64,000 nucleotides of DNA from a virus. Shown in pieces: positions 50,821 to 62,020 of this stretch. The position numbers were made by a program, and so were the translations under genes. Position 1 is the first letter of the stretch, and every line of letters starts with the position of its first letter. Location of the stretch: IMG/VR virus record IMGVR_UViG_3300032297_000372, positions 1-64,000 of that record; one strand, given 5' to 3'. The notes under the pieces were generated by a model, which was not told where the DNA came from, ran no database searches, and was given only the letters and a program-made list of their open reading frames with translations.

Positions 50821-53800
50821 ATGACAAAACTTTTCAATTTTGACCCATATAACGATGATTTTGATGAAGATAAAAACTTCATGCGTCTATTGTTTAGACC
50901 GGGTTATGCATTACAAGCAAGAGAACTAACACAATTACAAACCATTTTATCGAGTCAGATTGAAAAGTTTGGTAACCATATCTTTCAGAACGGTAGTCCA
51001 ATTACTGGCGGTAAAATCTCTCTTGATGATAGAGCTAACTATGTTATTTTAGAAACTCAATATTCAGGTGCAGATATTTCTTTAGATTTGTTCCTGAACA
51101 CAACTGTTGTCAGTTATAACTCAACTAAAAATGTTCGTGCTAAAGTTATTGCTATTGATAATAATACCAATACAACACCTGTGATGATTGTTAAGTATTT
51201 GAGTGGTGATAGATTTGCTGAGACTGATGAGATAAAAGTTGTAGGTCAAAATTTATTTGCTCAAGTTAGAGCCAATGATGCTGTTGGTCGTTCTTACGTT
51301 GCCAGCATTCAAGAAGGTGTTTATTTCTTCAAAGGACAATTTGTCAAAGTTGTTCCAGAATTTCTAGTATTAGAACCATTCTATCGTGTAGGTAATAACT
51401 CTACTGTTATCAACAAACAACCATCATACAAAATTGGTATTGAATTCGATGAATTGGTTATCGATGAAGTTGATGATGCTTCTTTATTGGATCCTGCACA
51501 AGGATCATTTAACTATCAAGCACCAGGTGCTACTAGATTTAAAGTCGATACTCGTTTGTCTAAGAGAACATTAGATTCTGCTGACGAATCTTCATTCTTT
51601 GAAGTTATTCGTTTAGTTAACGGTGTAAAAACTAAAGAGATTGATTATCCAATTTACAGTGAATTGGAAAAGACATTGGCTCGCAGAACATTTGAAGAAT
51701 CTGGTAACTATACTGTTGATCCTTTTGTTCTTTCAATGCAAGAAGATTGGCAAGATCCAGCAAATAACAATGTTGTTAATGCTGATTATTTTTCTGCTAT
51801 TCTCGATCCAGGTAAAGCATATGTTGGTGGTTATGAATTTCAAACAATTGCACCAACAGTATTAGGTATTCCAAGAGCAAGAGCTACATCTAACGTTTCT
51901 GATTACGATGTGCCTACTTCATATGGTAGTTATGTTTTTGTTAAGAACGTTTCTAAAACATTAGATGTTACTTCTTTCCCACAATTAGATATACATTGCG
52001 TTTCAGCTGAAAAAATCGATACATCATCTACAGCAAAATATGATTCTACTAAAATAGGAACATTACGTGCTAACATGTTGAAATATGATGATGCAACATC
52101 TAGAGCTGATGGGCTAACTCATATTCACAGAATGCATGTGTTTCAAGTTAACACATCTTCAATCATAGGTACTACTGCGGCATCAGCATCTACAAATACT
52201 GTAGTTAAGTTGCCAACTTCATTTACTGCTAATGGTGGTATTAACGCATATGCAAATATGTACTTTAGAATCACTGATGGTGCTGGTCTTGCAGTTGCAC
52301 CTATTCTGATTGAATCTTCTAACAATGCTAATTTGACAATTACATTGCAATCTGCATTACCTTTTATTCCTGCATCAAATGCTTTCTCTATTGATGCTGA
52401 CTTTTATAGAGCAGAAGGTTTTTCGGTTAAGAGTGGTACATCATTAACATTCTCAGCAAACGTTGATAGTTCATCAAAAGATACAGATGGTTTCTCTTTA
52501 ATTACTGAAAAGAGTAGAGAGAATGCTGTATTTGATTTGCCATTTGAAGCTATCAAACAAGGCACTATTGATAATTTCGATTTCTATGCCACAAAATTAT
52601 ATTCAAATAAAGTTTCTAATTTAGGCGGAACAATTTCTTTCGCACCTAACGGTACAGATACTTTTGCTTTTGCTGGTTCAGCTGGTGTTTTAGGTCAAAC
52701 AACAATTTTGAATAACATTATTTGTTTTGTTCGACCAGAAACAAATGCGAACGTTCAATTTGGTATCTACCCAAATACAATTTTAAGTTTAGCAAATTCA
52801 AACTTCACCGTTACTGCTGTTGGTGATGGTTCGTTGACATTTGACATTAGAGTTCCTGCAACTTATGTTGATTTCTTAATTAAGACTAAAGTTAATAATG
52901 CAGAAGCTGGTGCAACTGGTGCTATTCGTTCTAAGACACTGCGACCATCATTAAGTGCTGCTGAAGATTTGCATGTTAAAGTTCCTTACAATTTAAAACC
53001 TGCTGGTACAGATTTAGAAAGATTAACATCATCAAATACAGGAACAGTAACAACATTTACTGGTGGTTATGTTTTTGAAACTGTTGGTGCTACATTCTTT
53101 GACACAACTAGTGCGATGGCAGATTTGAAAACACCAGGTAAAGCAGTAAGTTTACAAGTACCTGATATTTTCGAAATCGTTAGAATTACCGACTCACGTA
53201 CCAACACCACAAATGTTACAACTGCAATGTTGACGAGTGACGACCATGATGTCACATCACACTATGAATTTGATAATGGCCAAAGAAGAACACATTACGA
53301 TCACGCTACTATACGTCTAAAACGTGGTTATAGTTCGCCTATCGGATCAACTTTATTGGTGCAATACAAATACTACGCACATGGGTTATCACCACAAAAT
53401 AGTGGATTGTTTACTGTAGATTCTTATCCAGGTGATTATGCTGATATTCCATTATTTAATGACAAAGAGGGTAATCGATTAATTTCAGCACGAGGATTTT
53501 TAGACTTTAGACCTACGAGAGCTATTGCAGGAACAACAATTGCAAACGGTGTTAATGCTGATCCGGATGAAGTTGCGGAATTATCTTTTGAACATTATCT
53601 ATCACGTATCGATCAAATCGTTGTTAAACCTTCAAAAGAAATTGGTGTAATACAGGGGCAACCAGGTGTTAAGCCTGTACAACCTACCGTATCTGGTGAT
53701 GATATGTTGATATACACACTGTATATCCCACCATATACTGATGATGTAAAAGTAATTCGTGCAGATTTCAAAAATAACCGTAGATTCACCATGAGTGATA

Positions 53801-56800
53801 TCGGTGCGTTTGAAAATCGTATTAAAGGTTTAGAATATTATGTTGCTCTGAACGCACTTGAGAAAAATGCAAATGATTCAAAAGTTCTAGATGCCAATGG
53901 TTTAGAAAGATCGAAATATGGTATTCTAGTAGATAACTTTACTTCAACAGATGTACAAGCATCTTACAGTGATGTTAGTTTTGACAATCGTTGCTTAGTA
54001 GAAAACGGTGAGTTGAAACCAGCCTCATTAATGCGTACATTTAAATTAGATTTTGATGAAGATGCTTCTTCTGGTAATTATGCTGCTGTTGGTGTAGCCG
54101 ATAAGAAAACATTAATGTTGGCATATTCAACAACAGAAATGGTTAAACAACCTTACGCTACTAAAACTGTTCCTGTTGCTGGTGCCATTTATGGTAACTT
54201 TAACGGAAAGATGAAACTTTTCCCAGAATTTACCATGGAAAGTGACATCGATAAAACAGCAAGAGTTACATTGAATTCTGTTCAAGGATTAGAAAATGCA
54301 TTTAATTTCGTTAATGAGGCATTTCAATTTATAAGTGATGCAAATCCTACATGGGTAAATGATGCTAACAATCCTTTCGCAAAAGTTGTAGATTCTAAAT
54401 GGTTCGAAACAGTATCAACTGTTACTAATCAAACCGTAGGCCTTGGTGGTAATGTTTTTGGTAATCAACAAATTACTACAGACCGTGTTTACATTTCAAA
54501 AGGCGCCACACTAAGTCAAGAACAATTTGGTGTTTCAACCAGCGAAACTAAAATTGGCGATTTCGTTACTGATGTTTCTATCAACCCATATTTGAAGCCT
54601 AGAGCTATTACATTTATCTCTAATGCTCTTCGCCCATTCACAAGATTCTATTCATTCTTTGATGGTACAGCTGTAGATAACTTTATCGTTATTCCTAATA
54701 AAGTATATTTGGGTGCGAACACAGAATTCTCTGATGGTGAGGTAGCACTTTTAGCAAATAATACTGGTGAATTAGCTACTCAATTGAATAGTTGGTTGGC
54801 TGGTGGAACAGCTTTCAATTTAGTTCGTGTAGTTAATTCAATACCGGGAACAAATACAGTTTCAATTGTTAATGAAACTGGTTTAGCATTAACTGGTAAA
54901 TATCTAAAAGGATTGACATCACTAAAAGAAGGTTACATATCTACTTTAGTTGAACATAAGTCTGGTATAACACGAACCTTAACATCAAATACTATTACAT
55001 TAGCTTCAGATGCTCCTTCTGTTAATATTGCTGGTAACACAATATACTTCATACACGAAGCCTCAACTGAAGAGGGTAGAGGTTCTTCTTATACAATTAC
55101 AAACTATAATACAACAACTAAAGTTGCTAATATTTCAGGTACACTCAGTACCACAGATGCAGCTTCAAATAGTTGGATATATTCTATAGGTACAAACATA
55201 ACAAATAAACATGGAGATATTGCTGGTGTATTCTACCCACCAGCAGCAACATTCCGTACAGGCGAAAGAAAACTACGATTAACAGAATCATTCAACAACA
55301 CTTATGATTTAGATTCTATTTCATTTACTGAAAAGACTTTTGTATCTTCAGGTGTAACTGTTAACAAAACAACTTTAGTTGATACAGTTTACAATGTGGA
55401 TGTTGGTGTTAAAGTTGTAGGTACAGCTACTTCAGCAATCTTACAATCTACCGCTTCTGAAAGTAGAATTACAAGTACATGGCGAGTTGACCCATTAGCA
55501 CAAACTTTCTTTGTTGATCCTTCAGTATATCCAAATGGATTAACAATGTCTAGTGTTAATGTATTCTTTAGTTCTAAAGATGATGATTTGCCCGTATCAG
55601 TACAAATCCGACCTACAATTAATGGATTACCTTCTTCCGATTTCTGGTATCCTGAATCTGTTGTTGTTAAAAATCCTAATGATGTTACTATTACTTCAGC
55701 TCCTGATGCGGATGATTTAACAACATCAACTGAGTTTACTTTCCCTTCTCCTGTTTTCTTAAAACCAGGTCTGTACGCACTAGTTGTATTGTGTGATAGT
55801 CCTGATTACATAGTATGGACAGCAGAAAAAGGACAAACAACCACAGGCGGTCAGTACGTTTCAATTAATCCTTATGTTGGTACATTGTACAAATCTCAAA
55901 ACTCTATGGAATATGTTCCATATATTAATGAAGATTTGATGTTTGTTTTGAATAGATGTGTGTTTACAACAGATCCAGCAAACTTCGTATTAAGAACTCC
56001 AAACTTTGATAGAAAGTATAACATCGATAAGTTTAGATTGCTTGATCGAGGAATATCATTACTTTCAAATGAAGCTTTCTCTGCAAGTTATTCTTTCATT
56101 TCTAAACCTGTAGATGGTGTTAAAGAAACGGTATATAGAACTATTGAGCCAAGAGTAACTTACTATATGGGTGACGATACAAAATATGCTATTGGGTATA
56201 GAAGAAAAGAAGTTCAGAATTCTGGCGATTTCATGATTAAATATCAAATTTCTACCAATGATCCTGCCGTTTCACCGATGGTATCTTTAGAAGCTATGCA
56301 CTTAAATGCATGGGAAAACTTCATCGACAATGCTGAAATTAATGAAGAAGATTTTAATATCATATCACCAGGTTCTGGTTATGCAAATTCGAATACAGTT
56401 ACAATCTCATCAACTACAGGTTCGGGTGCTTTAGTTTATCTGAATGTTGATCCTAGTGGTAACGTTTTAAGTTTGAATGTTGCTGCAAGCGGTACAGGTT
56501 ATTTGGATGACTTTAGTATTTCAGTTCCAGTAACTGCTTCAAATGCTTCTATTGTATTGAATAGTGAATATGATAGTTCTGGCGGTCCATGTTTAGCAAG
56601 ATACATTACAAAACCAATTACTCTTGCTGATGGTTTTGATGCTGGCGATATAAGAATATTCTTATCAGCAAATAAACCGACTGGTACAGAAGTTACTGTT
56701 TTTGCTAAAATTCTATCTTCATCTGATAGCACTCCATTTAAAGATAGAGGTTATCAGAAATTAGAATGCTTCAATCCAACAAACTTTGCTACAACTAAAG

Positions 56801-56988
56801 AAAATGAATTTATAGAATATGAATTCAGACCTTCTTTGACAGAAGATAATATAACTTACACAGCCGATAACGGAATTATTTACGATAATTTTAAAACATT
56901 CTCAATTAAAATTGTCATGACTTCCCTCGATCCTTCAGTTATTCCGAGAGTCAAAGATTTAAGGATAATTGCTTTACCGGCAGGTTAA
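50821..56988 (+). CDS. Large baseplate/tail protein with DUF4815-like N-terminus (gp10-like)
   Basis: 2,055 residues. N-terminus FNFDPYNDDFDEDKNFMRLLF, then RPGYALQARELTQLQTILSSQI, fits DUF4815. The next 1,500 residues are beta-rich with Asn/Thr-rich runs; later stretches (WRVDPLAQTFFVDPSVYPNG, FRPSLTEDNITYTAD) resemble tail proteins of T4-like cyanophages. Its place after gp8 suggests gp10 or short-fibre-attachment function; precise name unsure. Confidence 0.7.
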   Translation: MTKLFNFDPYNDDFDEDKNFMRLLFRPGYALQARELTQLQTILSSQIEKFGNHIFQNGSPITGGKISLDDRANYVILETQYSGADISLDLFLNTTVVSYNSTKNVRAKVIAIDNNTNTTPVMIVKYLSGDRFAETDEIKVVGQNLFAQVRANDAVGRSYVASIQEGVYFFKGQFVKVVPEFLVLEPFYRVGNNSTVINKQPSYKIGIEFDELVIDEVDDASLLDPAQGSFNYQAPGATRFKVDTRLSKRTLDSADESSFFEVIRLVNGVKTKEIDYPIYSELEKTLARRTFEESGNYTVDPFVLSMQEDWQDPANNNVVNADYFSAILDPGKAYVGGYEFQTIAPTVLGIPRARATSNVSDYDVPTSYGSYVFVKNVSKTLDVTSFPQLDIHCVSAEKIDTSSTAKYDSTKIGTLRANMLKYDDATSRADGLTHIHRMHVFQVNTSSIIGTTAASASTNTVVKLPTSFTANGGINAYANMYFRITDGAGLAVAPILIESSNNANLTITLQSALPFIPASNAFSIDADFYRAEGFSVKSGTSLTFSANVDSSSKDTDGFSLITEKSRENAVFDLPFEAIKQGTIDNFDFYATKLYSNKVSNLGGTISFAPNGTDTFAFAGSAGVLGQTTILNNIICFVRPETNANVQFGIYPNTILSLANSNFTVTAVGDGSLTFDIRVPATYVDFLIKTKVNNAEAGATGAIRSKTLRPSLSAAEDLHVKVPYNLKPAGTDLERLTSSNTGTVTTFTGGYVFETVGATFFDTTSAMADLKTPGKAVSLQVPDIFEIVRITDSRTNTTNVTTAMLTSDDHDVTSHYEFDNGQRRTHYDHATIRLKRGYSSPIGSTLLVQYKYYAHGLSPQNSGLFTVDSYPGDYADIPLFNDKEGNRLISARGFLDFRPTRAIAGTTIANGVNADPDEVAELSFEHYLSRIDQIVVKPSKEIGVIQGQPGVKPVQPTVSGDDMLIYTLYIPPYTDDVKVIRADFKNNRRFTMSDIGAFENRIKGLEYYVALNALEKNANDSKVLDANGLERSKYGILVDNFTSTDVQASYSDVSFDNRCLVENGELKPASLMRTFKLDFDEDASSGNYAAVGVADKKTLMLAYSTTEMVKQPYATKTVPVAGAIYGNFNGKMKLFPEFTMESDIDKTARVTLNSVQGLENAFNFVNEAFQFISDANPTWVNDANNPFAKVVDSKWFETVSTVTNQTVGLGGNVFGNQQITTDRVYISKGATLSQEQFGVSTSETKIGDFVTDVSINPYLKPRAITFISNALRPFTRFYSFFDGTAVDNFIVIPNKVYLGANTEFSDGEVALLANNTGELATQLNSWLAGGTAFNLVRVVNSIPGTNTVSIVNETGLALTGKYLKGLTSLKEGYISTLVEHKSGITRTLTSNTITLASDAPSVNIAGNTIYFIHEASTEEGRGSSYTITNYNTTTKVANISGTLSTTDAASNSWIYSIGTNITNKHGDIAGVFYPPAATFRTGERKLRLTESFNNTYDLDSISFTEKTFVSSGVTVNKTTLVDTVYNVDVGVKVVGTATSAILQSTASESRITSTWRVDPLAQTFFVDPSVYPNGLTMSSVNVFFSSKDDDLPVSVQIRPTINGLPSSDFWYPESVVVKNPNDVTITSAPDADDLTTSTEFTFPSPVFLKPGLYALVVLCDSPDYIVWTAEKGQTTTGGQYVSINPYVGTLYKSQNSMEYVPYINEDLMFVLNRCVFTTDPANFVLRTPNFDRKYNIDKFRLLDRGISLLSNEAFSASYSFISKPVDGVKETVYRTIEPRVTYYMGDDTKYAIGYRRKEVQNSGDFMIKYQISTNDPAVSPMVSLEAMHLNAWENFIDNAEINEEDFNIISPGSGYANSNTVTISSTTGSGALVYLNVDPSGNVLSLNVAASGTGYLDDFSISVPVTASNASIVLNSEYDSSGGPCLARYITKPITLADGFDAGDIRIFLSANKPTGTEVTVFAKILSSSDSTPFKDRGYQKLECFNPTNFATTKENEFIEYEFRPSLTEDNITYTADNGIIYDNFKTFSIKIVMTSLDPSVIPRVKDLRIIALPAG

Positions 56989-56989
56989 T

Positions 56990-57220
56990 ATGAGAGTTAG
57001 AGTAGAAGGTACACACTTCGTTAAAGACACCAAGACAACCGCACTGTTAGCTACTAACCGTGCGGTTTTGGCCGAGAATGAAGCTAGAAAAAAATTAGGT
57101 GAGAGAATAACTGGTAAAAATGAAGAGATAAATAGTTTAAAATCTCAAGTTAATACCTTAACTGAAGATATGTCCGAAATAAAAAAGATGTTACAGATTC
57201 TCTTAGAAAAGAACAATTAA
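56990..57220 (+). CDS. Small coiled-coil structural-region protein
   Basis: 76 residues from the ATG at 56990 (start MRVRVEGTHFVKDTKTTAL). The second half is a coiled coil (NEEINSLKSQVNTLTEDMSEIKKM). Small MxVRVEG proteins like this lie beside tail genes in T4-like cyanophages. Function unknown. Confidence 0.7.
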   Translation: MRVRVEGTHFVKDTKTTALLATNRAVLAENEARKKLGERITGKNEEINSLKSQVNTLTEDMSEIKKMLQILLEKNN

Positions 57221-57229
57221 AGGTTTAAG

Positions 57230-60200
57230 ATGCCAATTTCACAAATCGAAAATATAACAAGAACTAATACCATTGATGAATGGAGAATACAGACTAATAA
57301 ATCTGCCTCTGATTTAAATGATCTTGGTTTTTCATCATATGATAAAACGCAAGGTACTTTGATTATATCAAATACTGCGTCATTACGAATTACTGCATCA
57401 GGAACTCCTTTTGAGGTTGTTAATAGTGTTCTCTTTCAGAATAATCTATCGTTAGCAAATAACTTTTATCTAGGTACTGTAGGCACTCCAACAGGTAATG
57501 CTATTATTGGTGGTACAGTAAGTATTGGTGGTTCAGGTGCAACTTCATTAAATGTCGCTAATGGTGTAACTGTTGGTACAGATTTAGCGGTAACTAGAAA
57601 TATTTCTGCATCAAACGCTGCTTTTAGTAATCACATAACAGTAGCAAACAACATAACAGCCTCAGGCATTCTTCGTTTACCTGGAACGGTTGCAGAAAAA
57701 GGAAATGTAATATATGCAAATTCTGGTTCAGCTTATATTAATACAGTTTTTGCATCAACAATTAATTCAGCAAACGTAGCTTCAGATAACGTAAGAGCAT
57801 TGCAAGCAACCTTTGACGTTCTGAACCTTATTGGTTTAGGCACAATGTTAAATTTGCAGGTTTTCAATGATGCGTTCTTAGTTGATATTATTGCTACAGG
57901 TAACAGTTATTTTGATGTTGCTAATGTTCGTTCATTAACAGTTAACTCTTCAGCAAACATAGTAACATTATCTTCGAATACTTCTACGATTAATAACGCA
58001 ATCTTAGGAAATGCCACTGTAACACGAGCTAACGTCACAAACATGACGGTAGACCAAACAGGTAATGTTGTAACTTTAATTTCGAATCTATCATTAATCA
58101 ATACTGCAAATATTTTAATAACAAATGCAAACGTTGGTAATATTCGTAACTTTAGTTTAGGTACTGGTAGTATTACAACAGCTGCAATAGAAAATCAAAC
58201 TTTCAATGTTGCCGTTGGTAACACAAGCACAATACAATCAGCAAACATTGTTACATTACAATCTAATCAAGCGACAATCAATACTGGTAATGTAACAAGA
58301 ATCTTTGCTTCTAATGCAAATGTAAGTACAGTAAACGTTTCCTCATTAGTAGATGTTACTACTGGTGGTTTAGTTAGAGTTGCTGCTGGTGCTTCTCCAG
58401 AAACAACTGTATTGCAAGTTGCAGGTAAAACTAACTTAGCTAACGTAGTTATTGACGGCAATTTAACTGTATCGGGTGCGTTCACACAAACCGGAACTGT
58501 AAACTTCCAGATTCAGTCTTTCTTATTGAATGCAAATACGGCTACAAATCTTGATGCTTCGATTATTAATAAGAGAGCTCTAGGTGATAATGCTATTATT
58601 AATTGGGACGAATCTGTAGATCAGTGGAAGATTTCTACAGGTAATACATACTCACAATTAAACAGAATACTCGATGCTGGTCAATTATCATCACAAGTAA
58701 CTAATACAAGTATTACTGATGTCGCAACTCCTGCTGCGGTTAACACAGTACATACGATTTCTATTACTGCAAGTCATTATGCCAATGCAGCATTCTTACA
58801 AGCAAATACTCCTAGTCACGTATCGAATAGTGCGTCTAGTTATGCTAACTCTGCATTCTTGCAAGCGAATACTCCGAGTCATGTATCTAACTCTGCGGCA
58901 CTCTATGCTAACGCAGCCTTTATAGTTGCAAACACACCAACTCATGTGGCAAATTCTGCTGCTTTATATGCTAATGCGGCATTTATCGTTGCGAATACAC
59001 CAAGTCATGTTGCCAATAGTGCAGGTTTCTATGCTAACGGTGCATTTGTAAAGGCTAATACCGCAGATATCAATGCTAATGCAGCTTCATCATACGCTAA
59101 TGCGGCATTCACTCAAGCTAACTCTGCATTCGTATCAGCAACTAACGCTCAACTTGCCGCAGATGCCGCACAAGGAACAGGTTCAGCATCTTACGTTTTA
59201 GCAAATACAACTACCAATACCGCTTTAGCAGGATTTGCAGTTGCCAACTCCGCAGCACTTTATGCTAATTCAGCTTTCTTGAGAGCTAATAATTCATTGT
59301 TAAGTTCTGGCGGAACAATGACTGGTGATTTAACCATGTCAGGTAGTAACTCGATCAATGCATCAAGAGCTAACATTGCTTTTGATTTATTAGGTGTTAG
59401 AACAGGTGCATCTGGTGCTAGAATTGTGATGAACTATGACATCATTCAATCTGCTGATCCATTGTTCAGAGCATCACTTGTTGTGGATAGAGGTGTAAGT
59501 CCTAACGTTGAGATTCGTTGGAATGAACCTACAGCAAAATGGCAGTTCACGAATGATGGTTCTACTTACACCGACTTTGGTGGTAGTACCGCACCTGCCG
59601 TTGCCGGAGGTACAAATAGACAGATTCTAGTACAGACTGGTGTAGGTGCAACAGGTTTCATTGATGCTCCTTCAACTGCTAATAGATACTTACAATGGAC
59701 AGGATCAGCATTTACTTGGGCTGAGGTACCTAGTGCAGACTTAACTGAACTGAGTGCAAGTAATCTAACATCTGGTACTATACCTGCGGCTAGAATGCCG
59801 GCAACTGGTTCTTTTGGATTTAATATTACAGGTAGCGCAGGTTCAGCATTGACTGCTGCAACAGCAACAACTGCTACAACAGCAGTCAATGCCACAAATG
59901 CAGTAAACATTTCTGGTGGTAATGTACAAAATGCTTTAGCCTTTACAGTGTTAGGTACTCCAAGTATCGGTGACGGAACATCAACATTCTATAATAGACT
60001 TTATATTAGAGATGGCGGCACAACAACAAGTAAAACTGATCCTTCAGATACAGCAGCATTAAAAGTTTTAGGTGATATAGCTGTCTCTACTGATGTTTGG
60101 GCAACTTTGTTTAATGGTACCGCAACATCAGCTCGATATGCTGACTTAGCAGAAAAATATTTACCTGATGCGGATTATCCTGAAGGTACTGTAATGGCCA

Positions 60201-60490
60201 TAGGTGGTGAAAAAGAAGTTACTGCCGCTTCTGATGTTGACTTCAGAGCTATAGGTGTGATATCATTGAAACCTGCATTTAGAATGAATGAAAATCTAGA
60301 GAACGGTGTTTATGTTGCACTGAAAGGTCGAGTGCCTGTACGAGTAAAAGGTGAAATCAAAAAAGGTCAACCTATTGGCACAAGTGATACTTTAGGTGTA
60401 GGTAAACTTAATGCACGTAATCATTTTGCTATTGCATTAGAAACAAAAACAACTGAAGAAGAAGGTGTAATAGAAGCATTAATTCTTTAA
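57230..60490 (+). CDS. Tail fibre protein with 21-residue repeats
   Basis: 1,086 residues. N-terminal ENITRTNTIDEWRIQTNKSASDLN recurs in fibre proteins of T4-like marine phages; the middle is Asn/Ala/Thr-rich. Six 21-residue repeats (YANAAFxxANTPSHVxNSAxx) span residues 517-642. Then come GGTMTGDLTMSG and a C-terminal domain YADLAEKYLPDADYPEGTVMAIGG, the YADLAE-type end typical of such fibres. Probably contacts the host. Confidence 0.8.
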   Translation: MPISQIENITRTNTIDEWRIQTNKSASDLNDLGFSSYDKTQGTLIISNTASLRITASGTPFEVVNSVLFQNNLSLANNFYLGTVGTPTGNAIIGGTVSIGGSGATSLNVANGVTVGTDLAVTRNISASNAAFSNHITVANNITASGILRLPGTVAEKGNVIYANSGSAYINTVFASTINSANVASDNVRALQATFDVLNLIGLGTMLNLQVFNDAFLVDIIATGNSYFDVANVRSLTVNSSANIVTLSSNTSTINNAILGNATVTRANVTNMTVDQTGNVVTLISNLSLINTANILITNANVGNIRNFSLGTGSITTAAIENQTFNVAVGNTSTIQSANIVTLQSNQATINTGNVTRIFASNANVSTVNVSSLVDVTTGGLVRVAAGASPETTVLQVAGKTNLANVVIDGNLTVSGAFTQTGTVNFQIQSFLLNANTATNLDASIINKRALGDNAIINWDESVDQWKISTGNTYSQLNRILDAGQLSSQVTNTSITDVATPAAVNTVHTISITASHYANAAFLQANTPSHVSNSASSYANSAFLQANTPSHVSNSAALYANAAFIVANTPTHVANSAALYANAAFIVANTPSHVANSAGFYANGAFVKANTADINANAASSYANAAFTQANSAFVSATNAQLAADAAQGTGSASYVLANTTTNTALAGFAVANSAALYANSAFLRANNSLLSSGGTMTGDLTMSGSNSINASRANIAFDLLGVRTGASGARIVMNYDIIQSADPLFRASLVVDRGVSPNVEIRWNEPTAKWQFTNDGSTYTDFGGSTAPAVAGGTNRQILVQTGVGATGFIDAPSTANRYLQWTGSAFTWAEVPSADLTELSASNLTSGTIPAARMPATGSFGFNITGSAGSALTAATATTATTAVNATNAVNISGGNVQNALAFTVLGTPSIGDGTSTFYNRLYIRDGGTTTSKTDPSDTAALKVLGDIAVSTDVWATLFNGTATSARYADLAEKYLPDADYPEGTVMAIGGEKEVTAASDVDFRAIGVISLKPAFRMNENLENGVYVALKGRVPVRVKGEIKKGQPIGTSDTLGVGKLNARNHFAIALETKTTEEEGVIEALIL
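58778..59155 (+). repeat. Six 63-bp tandem repeats in the tail fibre gene
   Basis: Copies begin at 58778, 58841, 58904, 58967, 59030 and 59093. The DNA copies differ mainly at third codon bases, so the protein repeat is kept by selection. Confidence 0.88.
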
Positions 60491-60491
60491 T

Positions 60492-60965
60492 ATGATAACT
60501 ATTGATGAGTTTGAGAATTTTATACAACATGATTTGGTATATGAACAAAAGTTAATTTCTATACTGGATGACCTAGGTCGACAAATTTATATTGATGATC
60601 TAGGTCAACTTCATTCCAACTACGGTAAAACCGTAAAAGTTGAGGGTATGGAAAAATATAATGCACAAATATATGACACATGTTGTGAATTGCAATACGT
60701 ATATAATCATAATGGTGTCGTGACTTGTCATGCTTTCAGAGCTTATGAAAATTCTGCAAGTTTTGGAACTCATACTGATCCTGATGATGTTTATATACAC
60801 GTTATTTGGGGAGAAAAAACTCTTCAAATAAAAGATGAAATTCACATATATCGTTCTGGTGAAAGTGTATTCATACCTTCTAATACCCCACACAAAGCTA
60901 TAAACGAAAAAGAATCTTTAATATTAAGCTTTGGTCTTGAAAAATTTCTAGTAGATAAATTATGA
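60492..60965 (+). CDS. JmjC/cupin-like Fe(II) oxygenase, cassette gene
   Basis: 157 residues. A single small cupin: FGTHTDPDDVYIHVIWG with H94-x-D96, and SGESVFIPSNTPHKAI with H134, giving the HxD...H triad of JmjC/cupin_4 hydroxylases. The GEK (107-109) and LQI that follow match the family's GxKxW place. It overlaps the radical SAM gene by four bases, so the two are linked in translation; it may hydroxylate a virion protein. No 2-oxoglutarate residue assigned. Confidence 0.72.
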   Translation: MITIDEFENFIQHDLVYEQKLISILDDLGRQIYIDDLGQLHSNYGKTVKVEGMEKYNAQIYDTCCELQYVYNHNGVVTCHAFRAYENSASFGTHTDPDDVYIHVIWGEKTLQIKDEIHIYRSGESVFIPSNTPHKAINEKESLILSFGLEKFLVDKL

Positions 60966-62020
60966 ATTGGATGTTTTATTTAAAGACCACTGAAACATGT
61001 AATTTAAATTGTAAACATTGTTTCACTAATGGCATTAATGGTCCTAAAATTTTCTGGAATGCCATAAAGATTACTGATTGGATTAAACGTTTCAGAGCAT
61101 ATTACCCATCTAATTCTGATTCTATACATTGTGAATTTCACGGTGGTGAGCCGTTTTTAGTTCCTGTTCATGAAATGCGTCATGTGTGGGAAAATTGTAA
61201 AGACTTGTGGCCTGCCATGACTTGGGGAGCAACAACGAATTTAGTATTTAAGATGGATCAAGAACATTATGATTTTATAGAAGAAGCTTTCGATAATAGA
61301 ATAGGAACTTCTTGGGATCCTAAAATTAGATTTGCCAATAATAAACAATATAAACTTTGGCATAGTAATGTTAAAAGCCTATTGAATCGTGGCGTAACTG
61401 TAAAACTTTTTATAAGTGTAACACAAGATACATTAAATATAGAACCCATAGTATTGTTACGTTGGATTCGTAGGTTAGGTGTACAAGAAGTTTCGTTTGA
61501 GAGATTAACTCAGAATGGTAACGCTAAAAAATATCCTGAAATATTTCCTAACAATATTGAACAAGATAACTGGTTTCTAAAATTATACGAACAATCTGAG
61601 AAATATGGTGCCAGAGAATGGTTCGATAATGAATTTTTAGAAGTAATTTATTCAAAATTTGATACCGGATTCTTGAAAGGTGGAACTTTCTGTAGAGATT
61701 GTGAAGAAAAGATATTCACTGTAAATGCTGACGGTACATTATCAGGATGCCCAAATTCTGCTCCAGAATTTCAATTTGGACATATAAATGATAATCTGGA
61801 AGATGTTATAAATAGTGAAAGAAGAATAGAAAATATATCATGTGAACGTAGTAGAGATCCTAGATGTTTTTCATGTGATGTGTTTGAATATTGTGGTGGA
61901 GACTGTCATCAATTAGAATGGCAAAATGATGTTTGTGGAGCTCCAAAAAGTTTAATGAGATATTTAAAAAATAAACAAAAAAATAAAGTTTGGATATTAA
62001 AAAATGGCAACCTTAACTAA
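60962..62020 (+). CDS. Radical SAM/SPASM peptide-modifying enzyme
   Basis: 352 residues. Radical SAM C-x3-C-x2-C at C13, C17, C20 (ETCNLNCKHCF), HGGEP at 60-64 for SAM binding, and a C-terminal SPASM region with nine cysteines (C244, C247, C263, C294, C302, C305, C311, C315, C325). Such enzymes form thioether, carbon-carbon or other links on peptides. The gene runs 17 bases into the CHxS gene, so that protein is its likely substrate. Confidence 0.88.
   Translation: MNWMFYLKTTETCNLNCKHCFTNGINGPKIFWNAIKITDWIKRFRAYYPSNSDSIHCEFHGGEPFLVPVHEMRHVWENCKDLWPAMTWGATTNLVFKMDQEHYDFIEEAFDNRIGTSWDPKIRFANNKQYKLWHSNVKSLLNRGVTVKLFISVTQDTLNIEPIVLLRWIRRLGVQEVSFERLTQNGNAKKYPEIFPNNIEQDNWFLKLYEQSEKYGAREWFDNEFLEVIYSKFDTGFLKGGTFCRDCEEKIFTVNADGTLSGCPNSAPEFQFGHINDNLEDVINSERRIENISCERSRDPRCFSCDVFEYCGGDCHQLEWQNDVCGAPKSLMRYLKNKQKNKVWILKNGNLN

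Noticed and set aside
58767-59160. Short-period repeats considered as a CRISPR array
   Set aside because: Repeats are contiguous without spacers, in frame, and encode a fibre repeat.
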